A stretch of DNA of 64,000 nt from Mixophyes australis (GCA_036250195.1 JAVHZZ010000003.1:294349065-294413064); one strand, 5' to 3'. Shown: positions 50,180 through 61,431, numbered from the stretch's first letter. Notes: generated from the letters alone by a model not told the origin. Numbers and translations are program-made.

Positions 50180-50890
50180 CTATTAACTGGTTATCTTAGA
50201 TCTAAGATTTCTACTTGAAAGAGACTTCCTCTATCTGTATCTGGTAGAATATCTAATTAAAATGGTCCTTCAACCCAAATTTATATATCCATTAAACCAT
50301 TTCTCTACCTATCTCACAAAATCACTCTTCTCCCAAAATGCAAGTGTTTATCCTCTCTGATCTGGGGGAAGAGGCGGGCAAGAATTAAATTGACCGCCCT
50401 CTGTCATTCCCATGTGACTGAAGGCCTCACCCTTTTAGAATTTAGGGCTTAATAATTTGCTACACAAATGGCGCATCTGCGAGAGTGGTTGGGAGACTCC
50501 CCTAGGGCTGACCTGGTAAACCTCCTGAGTAGATGGACAGGGTTTGATAGAACACCCATACAAGCCCTGTTAGGTAACCGGACAAAGAGAAAGTCCCACT
50601 ATTACTTAGACAGGCCTTGCTGATATGGAATAATGCATTCCATATCAGCAAGGCCTGTCTAAAGGGGACTTTAGAGACTGTGGTATGCATATGAAAGCCT
50701 CCTATACATTTGATCTAGAGGAGAACACAAATTGGGTAATATTTTACACAGATCTCATCTATAAAGGCGGCCGTTTGAAGAGTCGCATTGCATTCTATAT
50801 TCGTTCGGGAAGGGAAGAAGGAAAAGAAAGGTGATGGGGATACTAGTCATCAGAAATTGTCTGATACAGGAGTACAATTGGAAAAGACTT
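50180..50890 (+). mobile_element. L1-type LINE fragment (ORF2 after the RT)
   Basis: Broken frames read LIWGRGRARIKLTALCHSHV (50360-50420), TEGLTLLEFRA and ATQMAHLREWLGDSPRADL, corresponding to the L1 ORF2 region FIWGxKRPRI...L.R....GGL.LPNF..Y..A.QL. The C-terminal end of an L1 element resumes at 53465, on the same strand, beyond the pogo insertion. Both may be one element. Confidence 0.65.
50606..50662. repeat. Perfect 26-bp hairpin inside the L1 copy
   Basis: TTAGACAGGCCTTGCTGATA + TGGAAT, five-base spacer AATGC, then its exact inverse. The left arm is L1 coding sequence; the right arm appears to be a copied inversion of it. Confidence 0.9.
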
Positions 50891-51260
50891 CCACTATATG
50901 GACTAGATAAGTCACATCACATTTTTATTTTTTCCATATGCTATATTTTAATTTTATGTTTTATATCTTTGCATTGTATTCTTGACTGTGGAAAGCAAGC
51001 ATTTGAATATTCCTTTATATAATTGTTTTGATATCATTGTTCTGACATTCTTTTGGGTATGATATGTTATTAGGAATATTTGCTGCATCCTTGACTAGAG
51101 CGCCTATTTAAAACTGTAATCCTTTATTTTATTTCTTACATTAAGTACCGGTATATCTCTGGTCTTGGATATACAGTATGTTTATTTACAGTACTCAGTC
51201 TGCTTTATTTTATTTTTTACTTCCTTATTAACCCCTATCTGGACCCAGTGTTGACTATGC

Positions 51261-51443
51261 TTGCATAGAGCAGCCTGTGTTAGGGCTCATAAAATACATG
51301 CTGCGTTGTGTATGCACTGTGTTACTGCATGTGTTGCGTTAGCACTTCCCATACATATGCGGTAATGCTGCGTATGCAGTAATGCAGTGCGTACACAATG
51401 CAGCTTGTATATTATGAGCCCTAACACAGGCTGCTCTATGCAA
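51261..51443. repeat. MITE-like palindrome D
   Basis: Ends TTGCATAGAGCAGCCTGTGT and inverse, arms of about 85 bases including GCTCATAAAATACATGCTGC, with a few mismatches. No coding. Confidence 0.85.
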
Positions 51444-51639
51444 ACAGTCATGTCATCACATTCTGGAATATTATCATACCAAACTCTCCGTACCCTGAAT
51501 TACTGTCAGCTCCCTTGGTGATCCAGCATGTTTTGGGTCTCGTGGTATCCTTTGAGTGCGATTCTTTTGGGGGGTATCTGTTTTCTATGGTGAAGTCTAT
51601 CTCTCTTGTTGCATTCTATTATATATGTATAGTTGCCTG

Positions 51640-53462
51640 GACACCACCGTTTTTACTGTAAAGTGACCTCTTTTAAGAACTATAACTAGGGCTTATTTTT
51701 GGAGTAGGGCTTACGGTATATTTTGAGAATTCAATCGCTATGGTACGGCATTATCTTTCAAAGTCTTTTTTTTTATCCTGTTAGAAATGAATCTCAATAC
51801 TTCTAATCCTGGACCAAAACAAAAACACAGGTCATATGAAGCTGGTTTCAAACTTAAGTTTGTGTCAAGAGCAGAAGAGAGCAATAACAGTATTGCAAGT
51901 AGGGAATTTTGTGTTGACGAAAAACAAGTGAGGGAGTGGCAGAAAATGAAAGCTGACTTGGAAAAGATTCCAAAGGCAAAAAAAGCTTGACGTGGTTTAA
52001 CGACTTCATATGGGGCTCTAGAGACTGAATTGCATAAATGGGTTATGGAGTGTCGTCAAAATGGTTACTGCGTGATACGTATGGGAATTCGCTAATGTGC
52101 CCTTCAAATACCTAAAGATGACAAATTAAAAGCACCAGGCATTGAAAATTTGTTGCGTCAGCAGGATGGTGTACCCGCTTCATGAATAGATTTGCCCTAT
52201 GTTTGCGGCAAAGAACAAAGATTTAACAGAAGTTTCCAAAAGACCTTGATGATAAAGTGATGTAATTCCATTGATTCATCATAAAACAAAGAAGGATCCA
52301 TAACTTTGACCTGGGAGATATTGGGAATATGGATGAAACACCTATGACCTTTGATCTTCCAAGCAACAAAACTGTGGTAAGTTTGGGAGAAAAAACTATT
52401 TTTCTCAGAGCCACAGGAAATGAAAACAAACATTTCACAGTCGTTCTGTCATGTTTGGCTAATGGAACTAAACTGCGACCAGTCATTATTTTTAAAAGAA
52501 AGACCTTGCCTAAAAAGGTCAAATTCCCAACACGAATGACAGTGTGCGCACATATTAAAGGCTGGATGGATGAAGACGGAACAAAAAAATGGCTTGCAGA
52601 AATTTGGAACGAACGACCAGGAGTAGCCTTAAAGAAAAAAACCATCATTACTAGTTTGGGATATGTTCAGAGCTCACACATCTGATGACATAAAAAAATT
52701 GGCAAAGTCTTCACAAGTTACTTTGGCCAGGTGGGCTTACATCTGTATTCCAGGTGGGCTTACATCTGTATTGCAGCCCCTAGATGTGTGTTTAAATAAA
52801 CCTTTCAAAGACCGTGTGCGAAAGATGTGGCATGAATGGATGTCATCTGGTCAAGCCCAACTGACAAATGTTGGAAATCTGAGGAAGCCCGACATAGAAT
52901 TGGTAGCAAAGTGGGTTCGTGATGCATGGGAAGAGATTCCAGAGGACATGGTGCAACGCGCCTTTAATAAATGTGGCATTAGTAATGCTATGGATGGAAG
53001 TGAAGACAGCGCTTTGTATGAGAACTCTGTGATGACTACAATGTCTATGCTGATAACCTCACACCAGATAAAGCTGAAGCTCTGTTTGGACATACAGATG
53101 AAGAGGAATCCAGTTTTTAAGGATTTTAACTCTTGTGTTTTAGCTTTGTTGCTGATTGAGCTTAGGTTATTGTACTTTTAATGTTATTGTTGATACCATA
53201 TTGTTTTTGTTAACCCTCTTTTCCACTTACAGAGCTAGTTTACTGTTTTTCTTTGAAATAAATATTCAAAAACATTTAATCTACTGATGCCTCAATTAAT
53301 GTAATTTTATTGGTATCTATTTTTATTTTTGGAATTTACCAGTAGCTGCTGCATTTCCCACCCTATGCTTATACTCGAGTCAATAAAATTTTCCCAGTTT
53401 TTCGTGTCAAAATTAGGTCCCCCGGCTTATATTCGGGTCAGCTTACACTCGAGTATATACAG
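51640..53462 (+). mobile_element. pogo-type DNA transposon
   Basis: The right end reads TTATACTCGAGTCAATAAAA ... CACTCGAGTATATACAG followed by TA (53463-53464), the expected TA target of this superfamily. The left region has AGGGCTTATTTTTGGAGTAG + GGCTTACGG, seen in relatives of this element, but I could not fix a matching left terminus. The coding region is described separately. Confidence 0.8.
51787..53181 (+). pseudogene. pogo-type transposase (Brinker-type HTH + DDE), broken
   Basis: The N-terminus (51787-51990) holds YEAGFKLKFVSRAEESNNSI and EKQVREWQKMK, a Brinker-like helix-turn-helix. A CENP-B-like part follows (LETELHKWVMECRQNGY, about 52015-52065). Catalytic core: first Asp in MDETPMTF (52329), second in WDMFRAH (52657-52677), third in VLQPLDVCLNKPF (52774-52810). 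All three Asp codons survive. Breaks: TGA at 51988, TGA near 52182, a frameshift between 52600 and 52660, and a 23-bp tandem duplication (AGGTGGGCTTACATCTGTAT unit, near 52729-52775) just before the third Asp. Confidence 0.85.
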
Positions 53463-53464
53463 TA

Positions 53465-54590
53465 CCTTCAGCTCCGACATGCCTTGGTGACACAATTTGG
53501 CAGCACTCCTTCCGTTTACAGTCTAGATCCTCTCTACTCATTCCTTAGACAGGTGGGCTCCACCAAAACCATTTCTATACTCTATGCTGAGGTCCCCTCG
53601 ATCCTTACCACTGATAACTTAGAGGGACTACGCCAAGGATGGGAGACGGATATAGGTCCTGTAACTGACGAAGAATGCAGTTATATGTTGAACAGTACTA
53701 GGGAGGCAACCTCTTGTACCCGATTCAACTATATATCCTAATTATTACTCTCTGCGCAGGTTGCTTCGGATGGGTGCCAGATCGAATGCTAATTGCCCAC
53801 AATGTGGAGATGCTGATGCTAACTTCTAACACTTACCTGGAGTTACCCTATCATCAGGAAATTTTGGTCGCGAGTAATGGAGGGTATAGGGAATACGGTT
53901 ATCAAGATTCCATTGCTATTCCCAAAACATGTATCTTTGGTTTAAGAGTTGATCTTTTGTTGGATAGAATCGCTACCAGATATTTTCTCAATCTGTTTGC
54001 CCTGGCCAAGGTAATTATTGCTAGAATGTGGATGGCCCAAGAGAGACCTCAATTTGCTAGCTGGGTGGCCCTAGTTAATGAGGCTATAGAGCATTAAAAA
54101 TGTACGTATCATTAACAAAAAACCATGCCAAAATACTTTAAAGTGTGTTTCAGACGGACAAATTCAAAATATGTGGTGCAATCTCTGACCGCGGTCTTTG
54201 ATCCGGGTTAAGCACTCAAACCATCACCCCCCCCTCTCATTCTACCATTCTCCACATTATTAAATCCATACTCATATAGATGTTCTATAAGACTAAGCTA
54301 TACTGAGACACTTGACTCATTGTCATTCATATTCTTCGACATCTGCCCTTCAGAGCTGAAGATACCTAGGAGAGATATCCATATACCTCTTAACACATCA
54401 CATTACAAATTTACTTTGATATTAATACAAGGTTTAATATCTAGAATTGATCTACTTGTTACACTAATTAAATGTGGAATACTATGTACAATGGAACTAT
54501 ATTTGTTATTTTGTTATTTTTATTTCTGTTTAGTTTGGAAAAAATTCAATAAAAAAATATTTCATTTAAAAAAAAATAGAAAGTAGAGAT
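53465..54590 (+). mobile_element. L1-type LINE, ORF2 C-terminus and 3' end
   Basis: LRHALVTQFGSTPSVYSLDP (from 53469), then GLRQGWETDIGPVTDEEC (53628-53680) match the linker region of L1 ORF2. Later broken frames read NCPQCG-like and NFGRE.W, the CCHC-like end of ORF2, then PKTCIFGLRVDLLLDRIATR (53918-53975) and ERPQFASWVALVNEAIEH (54043-54095). It ends with an A-rich tail near 54,540-54,585. Probably the 3' half of the piece at 50,180. Confidence 0.75.
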
Positions 54591-54689
54591 TATATTTGAA
54601 AACACGGGTATATTTACATTGGTGGGGGTGTTAAGATTTATTTAGTCACAACATTACAGTTATTTTAATGCATGGATTCTGAACGTTAC

Positions 54690-54884
54690 CTGTAGGGGAT
54701 TGTTGTGCGGTTGGGGCACTCGCCAGAATAGATGCTCCACACGCCTTGCACCAATTGGTTATCTATGCAGGAAAATGCTGTGCTCTTCAGAGGACTGATG
54801 TCTAAGGATGCTATGTATTACCTCATGGCATGTCTGTAGTGGTCTCTAAGTTTGTCCTTAAGATGACGTTTAAAGTCTTGCCAC
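54690..54884 (-). pseudogene. Transposon-type Myb gene, exon 2
   Basis: Acceptor CTTTCACACAG|GTGGCAAG and donor CTACAG|GTAACG. It encodes WWQDFKRHLKDKLRDHYRHA + MR, the conserved helix after the Myb domain (VRKKW.DIK...K.KL). A TAA follows soon after, so it is broken. Confidence 0.6.
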
Positions 54885-55097
54885 CTGTGTGAAAGGATCG
54901 TGGTAACGAATGTTGTAGTGTATACTGCCAAAAGCAAATTCAAAAGACTGGTGCAGGTTCATATACATTTTAATCTTCAACTTAACACAGGTTGCAATGT
55001 AATCTTGCAATCATTTCAATTGTTATATTTTGAAAAGGTTTGCCGTTTGGTATCCCCATGTCCTGCACAACAATATAAAAAATGTGTGTTTGCTTAC

Positions 55098-55219
55098 CAT
55101 TTCTTGACCTCAGTCACAGACCTCCAAATAGGAGCCTCGGCATTGATCTGCTTTGTGATGTTCTCCCTTGGGACATATAGCCTGATTGATATGGTGACGG
55201 CTGCATAGTTAGAAGTGTA
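55098..55219 (-). pseudogene. Transposon-type Myb gene, exon 1 (cut by Tc1)
   Basis: Encodes PRENITKQINAEAPIWRSVT + EVKKW, ending AAATG|GTAAGC (donor at 55097-55096). This is the C-terminal half of the Myb_DNA-bind_5 domain. The upstream half is missing because the Tc1 element begins at 55220. Resembles the fragment near 39.4 kb (APIRRSVTEVKK). Confidence 0.6.
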
Positions 55220-56783
55220 CACTCATGGCTAAAAGTTTTGAGAATGACACAAGTATTGGTTTTCACAAAGTTTGCTGCTTCAGTGTTTTTAGACCTTTTT
55301 GTCAAATGTTGCTATGGTATACTGAAGTAAAATTGCAAGCATTTTATGAGTGTCACTGGCTTTTATTGGCAATTACATTAAGTTTATGCAAAGAGTCAAT
55401 ATTTGCAGTGTTGACCCTTCTTGTTGAAGAGCTCTGCAATTCTCCCCGGCATGCTGTCAATCAACTTCTCGGCCACATACTGACTGATGGCCGCCCATTC
55501 TTGCCTAATCAATGCTTGAAGTTTGTCAGAATTTGTGGGTTTTTGTTTGTCCACCCGCCTCTTGATGGATAGACCACAAGTTCTCAATGGGATTATGGTC
55601 TGGGGAGTTTCCAGGCCATGGACAAAAAATTTCGATGTTTTGATCCCAGAGCCACTTAGCTATCAATTTTGCTTTATGGCAAGGTGCTCCTTCATGCTGG
55701 AAAAGCCATTGTTCGTCAACAAACTGTACTTTGGTGGTTGGGAGAAGTTGCTCTTGGAGGATGTTTTGGTACCATTCTTTATTCATGGCTGTGTTCTTAG
55801 GAAAAATTGTGAGTGAGCCCACTTCCTTGGCTGTGAAGCAACCCCACACATAAATGATCTCAGGATGCTTTATTGTTGGCATGACACAGGACTGATGGTA
55901 GCGCTCACCTTTCCTTCTCCAGACAAGCGTTTTTCCAGATGCCCCAAACAATCTGAGGGGAGTTATCAGAGAAAATGACTTTTCCCCAGTCCTCAGCAGT
56001 CCAATTCTGTACCCTTTGCAAAATGTCAGTCTGTCCCTGATATTTTTCCTGGAGAGTAGTGGCTTCTTTGCTGGCTTTCTTGACACCAGGCCATCCTCCA
56101 AAAGTCTTCGCCTCACTGTGCGTGCAGATGCACTCACACCTGGCTGCTGCTATTCCTGTGCAGGCTCTACACTGGTGCCCTGATCCCGCAGCTGAATGAA
56201 CTTTAGGAGATGGTCCTGGCGCTTGCTGGACATTCATGGGTGCCCTAAAGCCTTCTTCACAACTATTGAACCTCCCTCCTTGAAGTTCTTGATGATCCGA
56301 TAAATGGTTGATTAAAGGTGCAATCTTACTAGCAGCAATATCCTTGCCTGTGAAGCCCTTTTTGTGCAAAGCAATATTGACTGCACGTGTTTCCTTGCTG
56401 GCAGCCATGGTAACCAGAGGAAGAACAAATATTTCAAGCACCAACCTCCTGTTAAAACTTCCAGTCTGTTATTCTAACTTAATCAGCATGAGAGAGTGAT
56501 CTCCAGCCATGTCCTCGTCAACACTCTTACCTGTGTTAATGAGAGAATCAATGACCTGAAGTCAGCTTTTCCTTTTGTGGCAGGGCTGAAATGCAGTGGA
56601 AATGTTGTTTTTGGGATAAAGTTCATTGTCATGGCAAAGTGGGACTTTGAAATTAATTGCAATTCATCTGATCACTCTTCATCACATTCTGGAGAAAATG
56701 CAAATTGCCATCAGAAAATCTGTGGCAGTAGACTTTGTGAAAAGTAATATTTGTGTCATTCTCAATACTTTTGGCCATGACTG
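55220..56783 (-). mobile_element. Tc1-type DNA transposon
   Basis: About 1,564 bases. Terminal inverted repeats CACTCATGGCTAAAAGTTTT (left) and CAGTCATGGCCAAAAGTATT (right, minus strand), followed by GAGAATGACACAA on both sides. TA flanks (55218-55219 and 56784-56785). Length and structure are those of a near-complete Tc1 element. Confidence 0.95.
55526..56408 (-). pseudogene. Tc1-type transposase, inactive
   Basis: Start MAASKETRAVNIALHKKGFT (ATG at 56408), then the paired HTH region through TVRRRLLEDGLVSRKPAKKP (frame-shifted). Catalytic region: VIFSDNS (first Asp), VWGCFTAKEVGSLTIFP, then LFQHEGAPCHKAKLIAKW, and NSPDHNPIENLWSIH (third acidic residue in IENLW). The second catalytic Asp of the Tc1 consensus (QQDNAPCH) is Glu here (codon 55693-55691). 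Frameshifts in the N-terminal half and between the two reading frames also inactivate it. Confidence 0.92.
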
Positions 56784-56785
56784 TA

Positions 56786-57180
56786 TTATGATTTAGATTG
56801 CATAATTCAGAGTTATACCAGAGTTAGACAGGAGGAGAAAGGGATTAGAGCACTCTACCTGATACCACTGCTGCAGGAGGACAATGTTCAAGATTCACCG
56901 GAAACCCCATATTTTACTCTTGATGTTTTCATCTCCCCCTGGCTGTTTTAAACTCTGATGTTATCTCCTTCTCATTTCAAGAAACTTTGTTTTTTATCTG
57001 CCAGTTTATTTCCATGCAACAATGCAACATGCCATCTTTTAATCAGCCTGCTGTACTATCTAACTAATCTGCCTGCTGTCTTCTATCTAATCATTATATT
57101 TTCAAGCCTGCTCAAGGCTTTGTCTGCCATCACAAGCATGAAGAGCTGAAACTGAATTTGATCTGGATTTTGATCAAATA
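56786..57180. other. Unassigned sequence
   Basis: No gene or clear repeat between the Tc1 end and the L2 fragment. Confidence 0.4.
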
Positions 57181-58613
57181 TTGACATGTAGCTTATTACT
57201 CTCTATTCAACACTTTCACCCATTCCCCCGCATAGCTTTCCACATCATTACTCCATACTTTAAGACAAAGCCTATTCCCTCTATCCGCTGTTGCTCCCCC
57301 CTCTATCGCATATCTTGTTTTCTCCCTGGACATCCAATCCTGACAACCTTATTCCCATCCTTCACCTCACCTTCCTCTGTCCTGCACACTCTGGAATGAA
57401 AAATCTGTCTGCAATAATAAGCTCATTTCCATTCCTTTGGTCTCTTGGCCCTTACTGAAACATGGTGATCTCCCTCTGATACTGCATAACCTGCTTTACT
57501 CTCCCATGGGGGTCTTTCTTTCTCCAACACCCACTGTCCTGCGGACCACAAAGGAGGAGGTGTAGGTGCCCTACTGGCTTCTGTATACACCTTCAGTGAT
57601 ATCTCTACCTGAACCCTCCCTCAACTCCTCCTTTCTCTTTTGAAGTTCACTTCATTCGCCTCTTCTCCCCTCTACACCTTACATTTTCTGTCATCTATCA
57701 TCCTCCTGGCCCTTCCTCCCAATTTATTGGTAACATTGCCACCTAGCCTTCTCCTTTCCTGTCTTCTAATATTCCCACCATTATTACCATGAATTTTAAC
57801 ATCCCTACCGACTCTCTTGTTATCTCACCTGCATTTAAACTTCTAACTCTCAATTCCTCCTATGGCCTCTCCCAATGGACAGCTTCCAACACCCATCATG
57901 ATGGTCATGCCCTGGACCTAGTGAAACCTAGTGAACTTTCCAACTTCTCCAATTCTGTCTTCTCCCTCTTTGACCACAGTCTCCTTTTCTTTAGCCTCTC
58001 TTTACCCCTTGCCTCCTCTCTCCCAACCAAAGTCACTCGTATACAGCATCCCCAAACAGAATTGACCCAATCTTCTTTGTATCTTCCATCGAACCCCACC
58101 TCGCACCCATTTCTTCCCTGTCATGCCCCAACGCCGCCATCTCTCTTTACAGCTGTACACTCACTGCTGCCCTTGATACTGCAGCCCCAGCCAACCCATT
58201 TATATTCCCCCACTCTAAATATCAACCTTGGCACATCCCTTTTACACGTCTCCTTCAAAAGTGTTCCCACTCCTCTGCACGCCAAAGGAGGTAATCCTGC
58301 TCCATTGCTGACTTCATCCACTTTAAATTTATCCTTTCGTCCTACTATTCTGCCCTCTCCCTTGCCAAACAAACTTATTTCACATCCCTCATCTCCTCCC
58401 TGCCCAACATGACCTAATGCCTCTTCGCTACCATTAATTCTCTGTGTCCTCGCCCACCTCCTCCCGTCTTGTCCATCACTGCTCTCGACTTTGCCATCTA
58501 CTTCAAAGTCAAAATTGACTCTGTCCACAATGATATCTGTTCTCGAAAGATTTGCATCCCCTCAACTATCCATCTCTTCTACAACCTGTCCTCTTGACCT
58601 TGTTCCCTTCAAG

Positions 58614-58658
<45 letters not shown>

Positions 58659-59020
58659 CCAATGCCTGTCATCACCTTGCTCACCTCTTTAACTCTTTCT
58701 TCACTGGTATCTTCCTCTTGTCCTTCAAACATGCTCTCATCTTTCCTATTCTCAAGAAACCTTCCCTTGACCCATCCTCTCTTTCCAACTATCACACTGT
58801 ATCTTTGCTTCCCTTTGCTTCTAAAACTCTAAAGTTGAAGACAAGTCTAAAGACTTGTCTTCAATTGTCTGTCCCTCTTTCTCTCTTCCCACTCTCTTCT
58901 TGACCCTTTCCTGTCTGGCGTCCATCCCTTTCACTCAACTGAAGCTGCCCTTACTAAAATAACAACAAGTGGCTCTCAGCTAAGTCCAGAGGCCACTTCT
59001 ACCTTCTTGTACAGAGGAAT
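57181..59020 (+). mobile_element. L2-type LINE fragment (endonuclease and start of RT)
   Basis: Broken frames read in order: ALWN.KSVCN (57389-57420; L2 consensus ALWNARSVCNK), GGLSFSNTHCPA (57508-57545), then DHKGGGVGALLAS. MNFNIPTDS (57789) sits where the endonuclease motif GDFNIH is expected, with the catalytic Asp replaced by Asn. SQWTASNTHHDGHALDLV follows (57867-57922). RT: PILKKPSLDPSSLSNYHTVS (58746-58805) and DPFLSGVHPFHSTEAALTKI (58902-58960). It stops near 59,020 without a 3' end. Confidence 0.8.
58620..58655 (+). repeat. (TC)n microsatellite
   Basis: About 17 CT units inside the L2 fragment, which is already pyrimidine-rich. Confidence 0.95.
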
Positions 59021-59430
59021 TGCACAGGAATTTAAATCAGTAGTGGGACATGGTGTCCACTTAGAAACAGTGATTTCAGCTGATGCGTAACGGGTCATAG
59101 TAAAGATGGTGTAAATTGTTTTGCGTTCAAATCACGGTCAAAGATACTGTATTTATTGCAGGCGAGTTGTGATAGGCAACTGAATTATAATTCTTAAGAG
59201 AAGGGTCGCATAAGTTTTTGCAAGTTTTTAAACCACCAATTGTTTGAATACTTGAATCTGTGTTTGTCCCTTTTGGATACCGTTGCTGCAACTGAATAGT
59301 TGAAAGAGGCTAATGATCTGACAAAGGGATGGATTGTTTTAAAGTGTTCAAAAATTGATAGTAGTCCCTTTTAATATTAACAGGATCTTATTGAGGTCTA
59401 TAATAAAATATGGATGCTTATAAACATATT
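59021..59430. other. Unassigned sequence
   Basis: No gene recognised. Composition is AT-rich and unlike the L2 before it. Confidence 0.4.
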
Positions 59431-59740
59431 GGGCCTGGTCATTAAGGAGAGCAAAGCGTAAAAAAGGAGTATTATTTGTACCTGGGCAAAACCATGTTGC
59501 ATTGGAGGGGAGGTAAATTTAAAATGTGGGGACAGATTTATAGTTGGGGTAGGGCATGTCCTAGATCAACATTAAATTTCATTGTAATAATAAAGTTATT
59601 AAGTATTTGTGTGTTAGATGATAAAACCGCCAATATTTAACTTATCTGCAAAATAATAAACTAATTTGCACCCCTTGCATTGAAACATGGTTTGTCCCAG
59701 AGAACATTTACTTCTTTTTTGCCTTAATGACTCAGGCCCA
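59431..59740. repeat. MITE family A, full-length copy
   Basis: GGGCCTGGTCATTAAGGAGA to TTTTGCCTTAATGACTCAGG + CCC, with CTGGGCAAAACCATGTTGCA and the inverse ACATGGTTTGTCCCAG inside. About 310 bases. Confidence 0.88.
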
Positions 59741-59789
59741 TTGTGAATATTTTAGACAACTTTATTAAGATGACTGCGATCTTGTACTT

Positions 59790-60288
59790 AAAATTTAAGA
59801 CAGACATCTTACAATCATATTTCCTACCTTTCTTCCATTTCACCCACACCCCCAGACCAGGAGGCAGACAAGGAGGTGGGGTAGGACTACTTCTTTTCCC
59901 ACAGTGCACATTCACAGTTTTACCAAATGTCCCATCACCCACGTTCACATCTTTTAAAGTACATACTGTTAGGATTTTTAACTCATTCTCTATGCGTGTT
60001 GCTGTCATCTATCGCCCACCTGGACCACACCAACAATTTCTTGAACACTTCTCTGCATGGCTTCCTCACTTCTTATCCTCTGACATCCCCACCATCATCA
60101 TGGGTGATTTCAACATCCCTATTTTTAATTCACATTCCAATGCTGCTTCCAAACCACTCTCTCTAACATTCTCACTTGACCTCTCCCAGTGGATTAAATC
60201 CGCTACTCATCAGGAAGGCCACTGACTTGTTTTCTCTAGACTATGCTCAGATTTCCTTAACGCTCCTTTCTCCCTCTCGGATCATCAC
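59790..60288 (+). mobile_element. Second L2-type LINE fragment (endonuclease)
   Basis: One long frame encodes the L2 endonuclease core: TPRPGGRQGGGVGLLLFP (59851-59905), VAVIYRPPGPHQQFLEHFSA (59998-60057), IPTIIMGDFNIPIF (60085-60126) with intact GDFN, and SQWIKSATHQEGH ending in TGA (60190-60228). SDHH appears in another frame near 60,280. The gypsy LTR starts at 60289, cutting the element. Confidence 0.85.
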
Positions 60289-61425
60289 TGTGACTGGATC
60301 ACTGATAAATAACTTATAGTATAAATTTATTTAAAGGAAATAGCGCAGGGCACTTATGTATATAATTGCAAATGTACTTATGTTTGATATTGTATTGCAC
60401 TTTTTAGTAGGAAATGTATTGGCCAGGAAAGGCATTTGCTTTTGCTTGTAACCTTGCAAAAGGAAATGCATTCATGTCTGAGGTATATGTTTGATTTCTG
60501 ATAAGCATTTGTAAGTCTTTTGTGTAGTCTAGATGATGTCCTCATTAAGGCTAAGTAAGTCTATTCAATGTGAGTGACCAATACTTGAACGCACAACAGG
60601 GGGACGTTACCTGAATGCAGGTCATGTTAGACAGACAGAAACTCTAAACAATGGAGACAGCATATCTGAAGAAATCAGGGTGATGTGTAAATTAAATTGT
60701 GCTAGATGCAAAACTAGATTACATCCTGAGATCTGAAGGAAATCTGAGGAAATTAGGTTGATATGGAAGTTTAATTGTTATATGCAATATTAGATTACAT
60801 CCTGAGATCTGAGGAAATATTCTAAACGGGTTGGAGCCAGCTAGGTCCAAGGGGCTGGTTTACCCACTGGCAAGAGTTATGTCACAACTGTATAAAAGGT
60901 GAGCTGTTTGAGCATGTAATGTATCATTCTTCTGATTTCATTTGACCTGCTCACTGATATCTTTAACCAGTGAGAGCAAATAAACATCTTGCTTCAAAGA
61001 CCTGTTTGGAAACATCTTCAATATTGCTGTATTCCTGTGACCTTCAGACCTAAAATCTAATCCATTCCGACTGTTCTAAGGTTTGGACCCAAGTTTTCCA
61101 GTACCACCGCTCAGCCTGCTACCCATTCAGCCCTGGTCAGTGTGATATGCTAGGGGGATCCATCCACAGCTTCCCTAATCCATAGTAAGTGGTCAGGAGT
61201 TGTAGCTCAGGTACACCAGTAATGGGGTACACTCGCAGCGAAGTTGCCCAGACGAAACCCGGTACTGGATGCTGGTAAGGGGTCCAGTGGTGGCATCATG
61301 TGTAAACCCCTCCTACTGCGGCAAGAAGGCGCATTTGGGATTACGAAAGGGAACGGTGGAAAAGTAAGCCCAGCCAGTTCCCAGCAACAACAGGCAGGGT
61401 GGCATAGGTGGTCCATCCTGTCACA
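60289..61425 (+). mobile_element. 5' LTR of gypsy-type element 3
   Basis: Starts TGTGACTGGATCACTGATAA and ends CCATCCTGTCACA, so the ends are inverted (TGTGAC/GTCACA). It contains a TATA-like TATAAAAGG (60892-60900) and an AATAAA (60978-60983). In the U3 part a stretch of about 80 bases is repeated twice (TTAGATTACATCCTGAGATC near 60716 and 60790). It is followed by gag/pol sequence. The 3' LTR lies outside the window, so the boundary is inferred from the ends. Confidence 0.7.
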
Positions 61426-61431
61426 GATTTC

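Larger units (their letters stand above)
49696..54689 (-). other. Long intron of the Myb gene filled by other elements
   Basis: Between exon 2 (ends 54690, CTACAG|GTAACG) and exon 3 (starts 49695). It contains a LINE in two pieces, a pogo element and a palindromic MITE, all listed separately. That it is one intron is inferred from strand, order and matching splice sites. Confidence 0.45.

Noticed and set aside
57905..58528. Minus-strand ORFs of 64 and 135 codons
   Set aside because: Antisense to the pyrimidine-rich L2 sequence, which lacks stops on the complementary strand. No domain seen.
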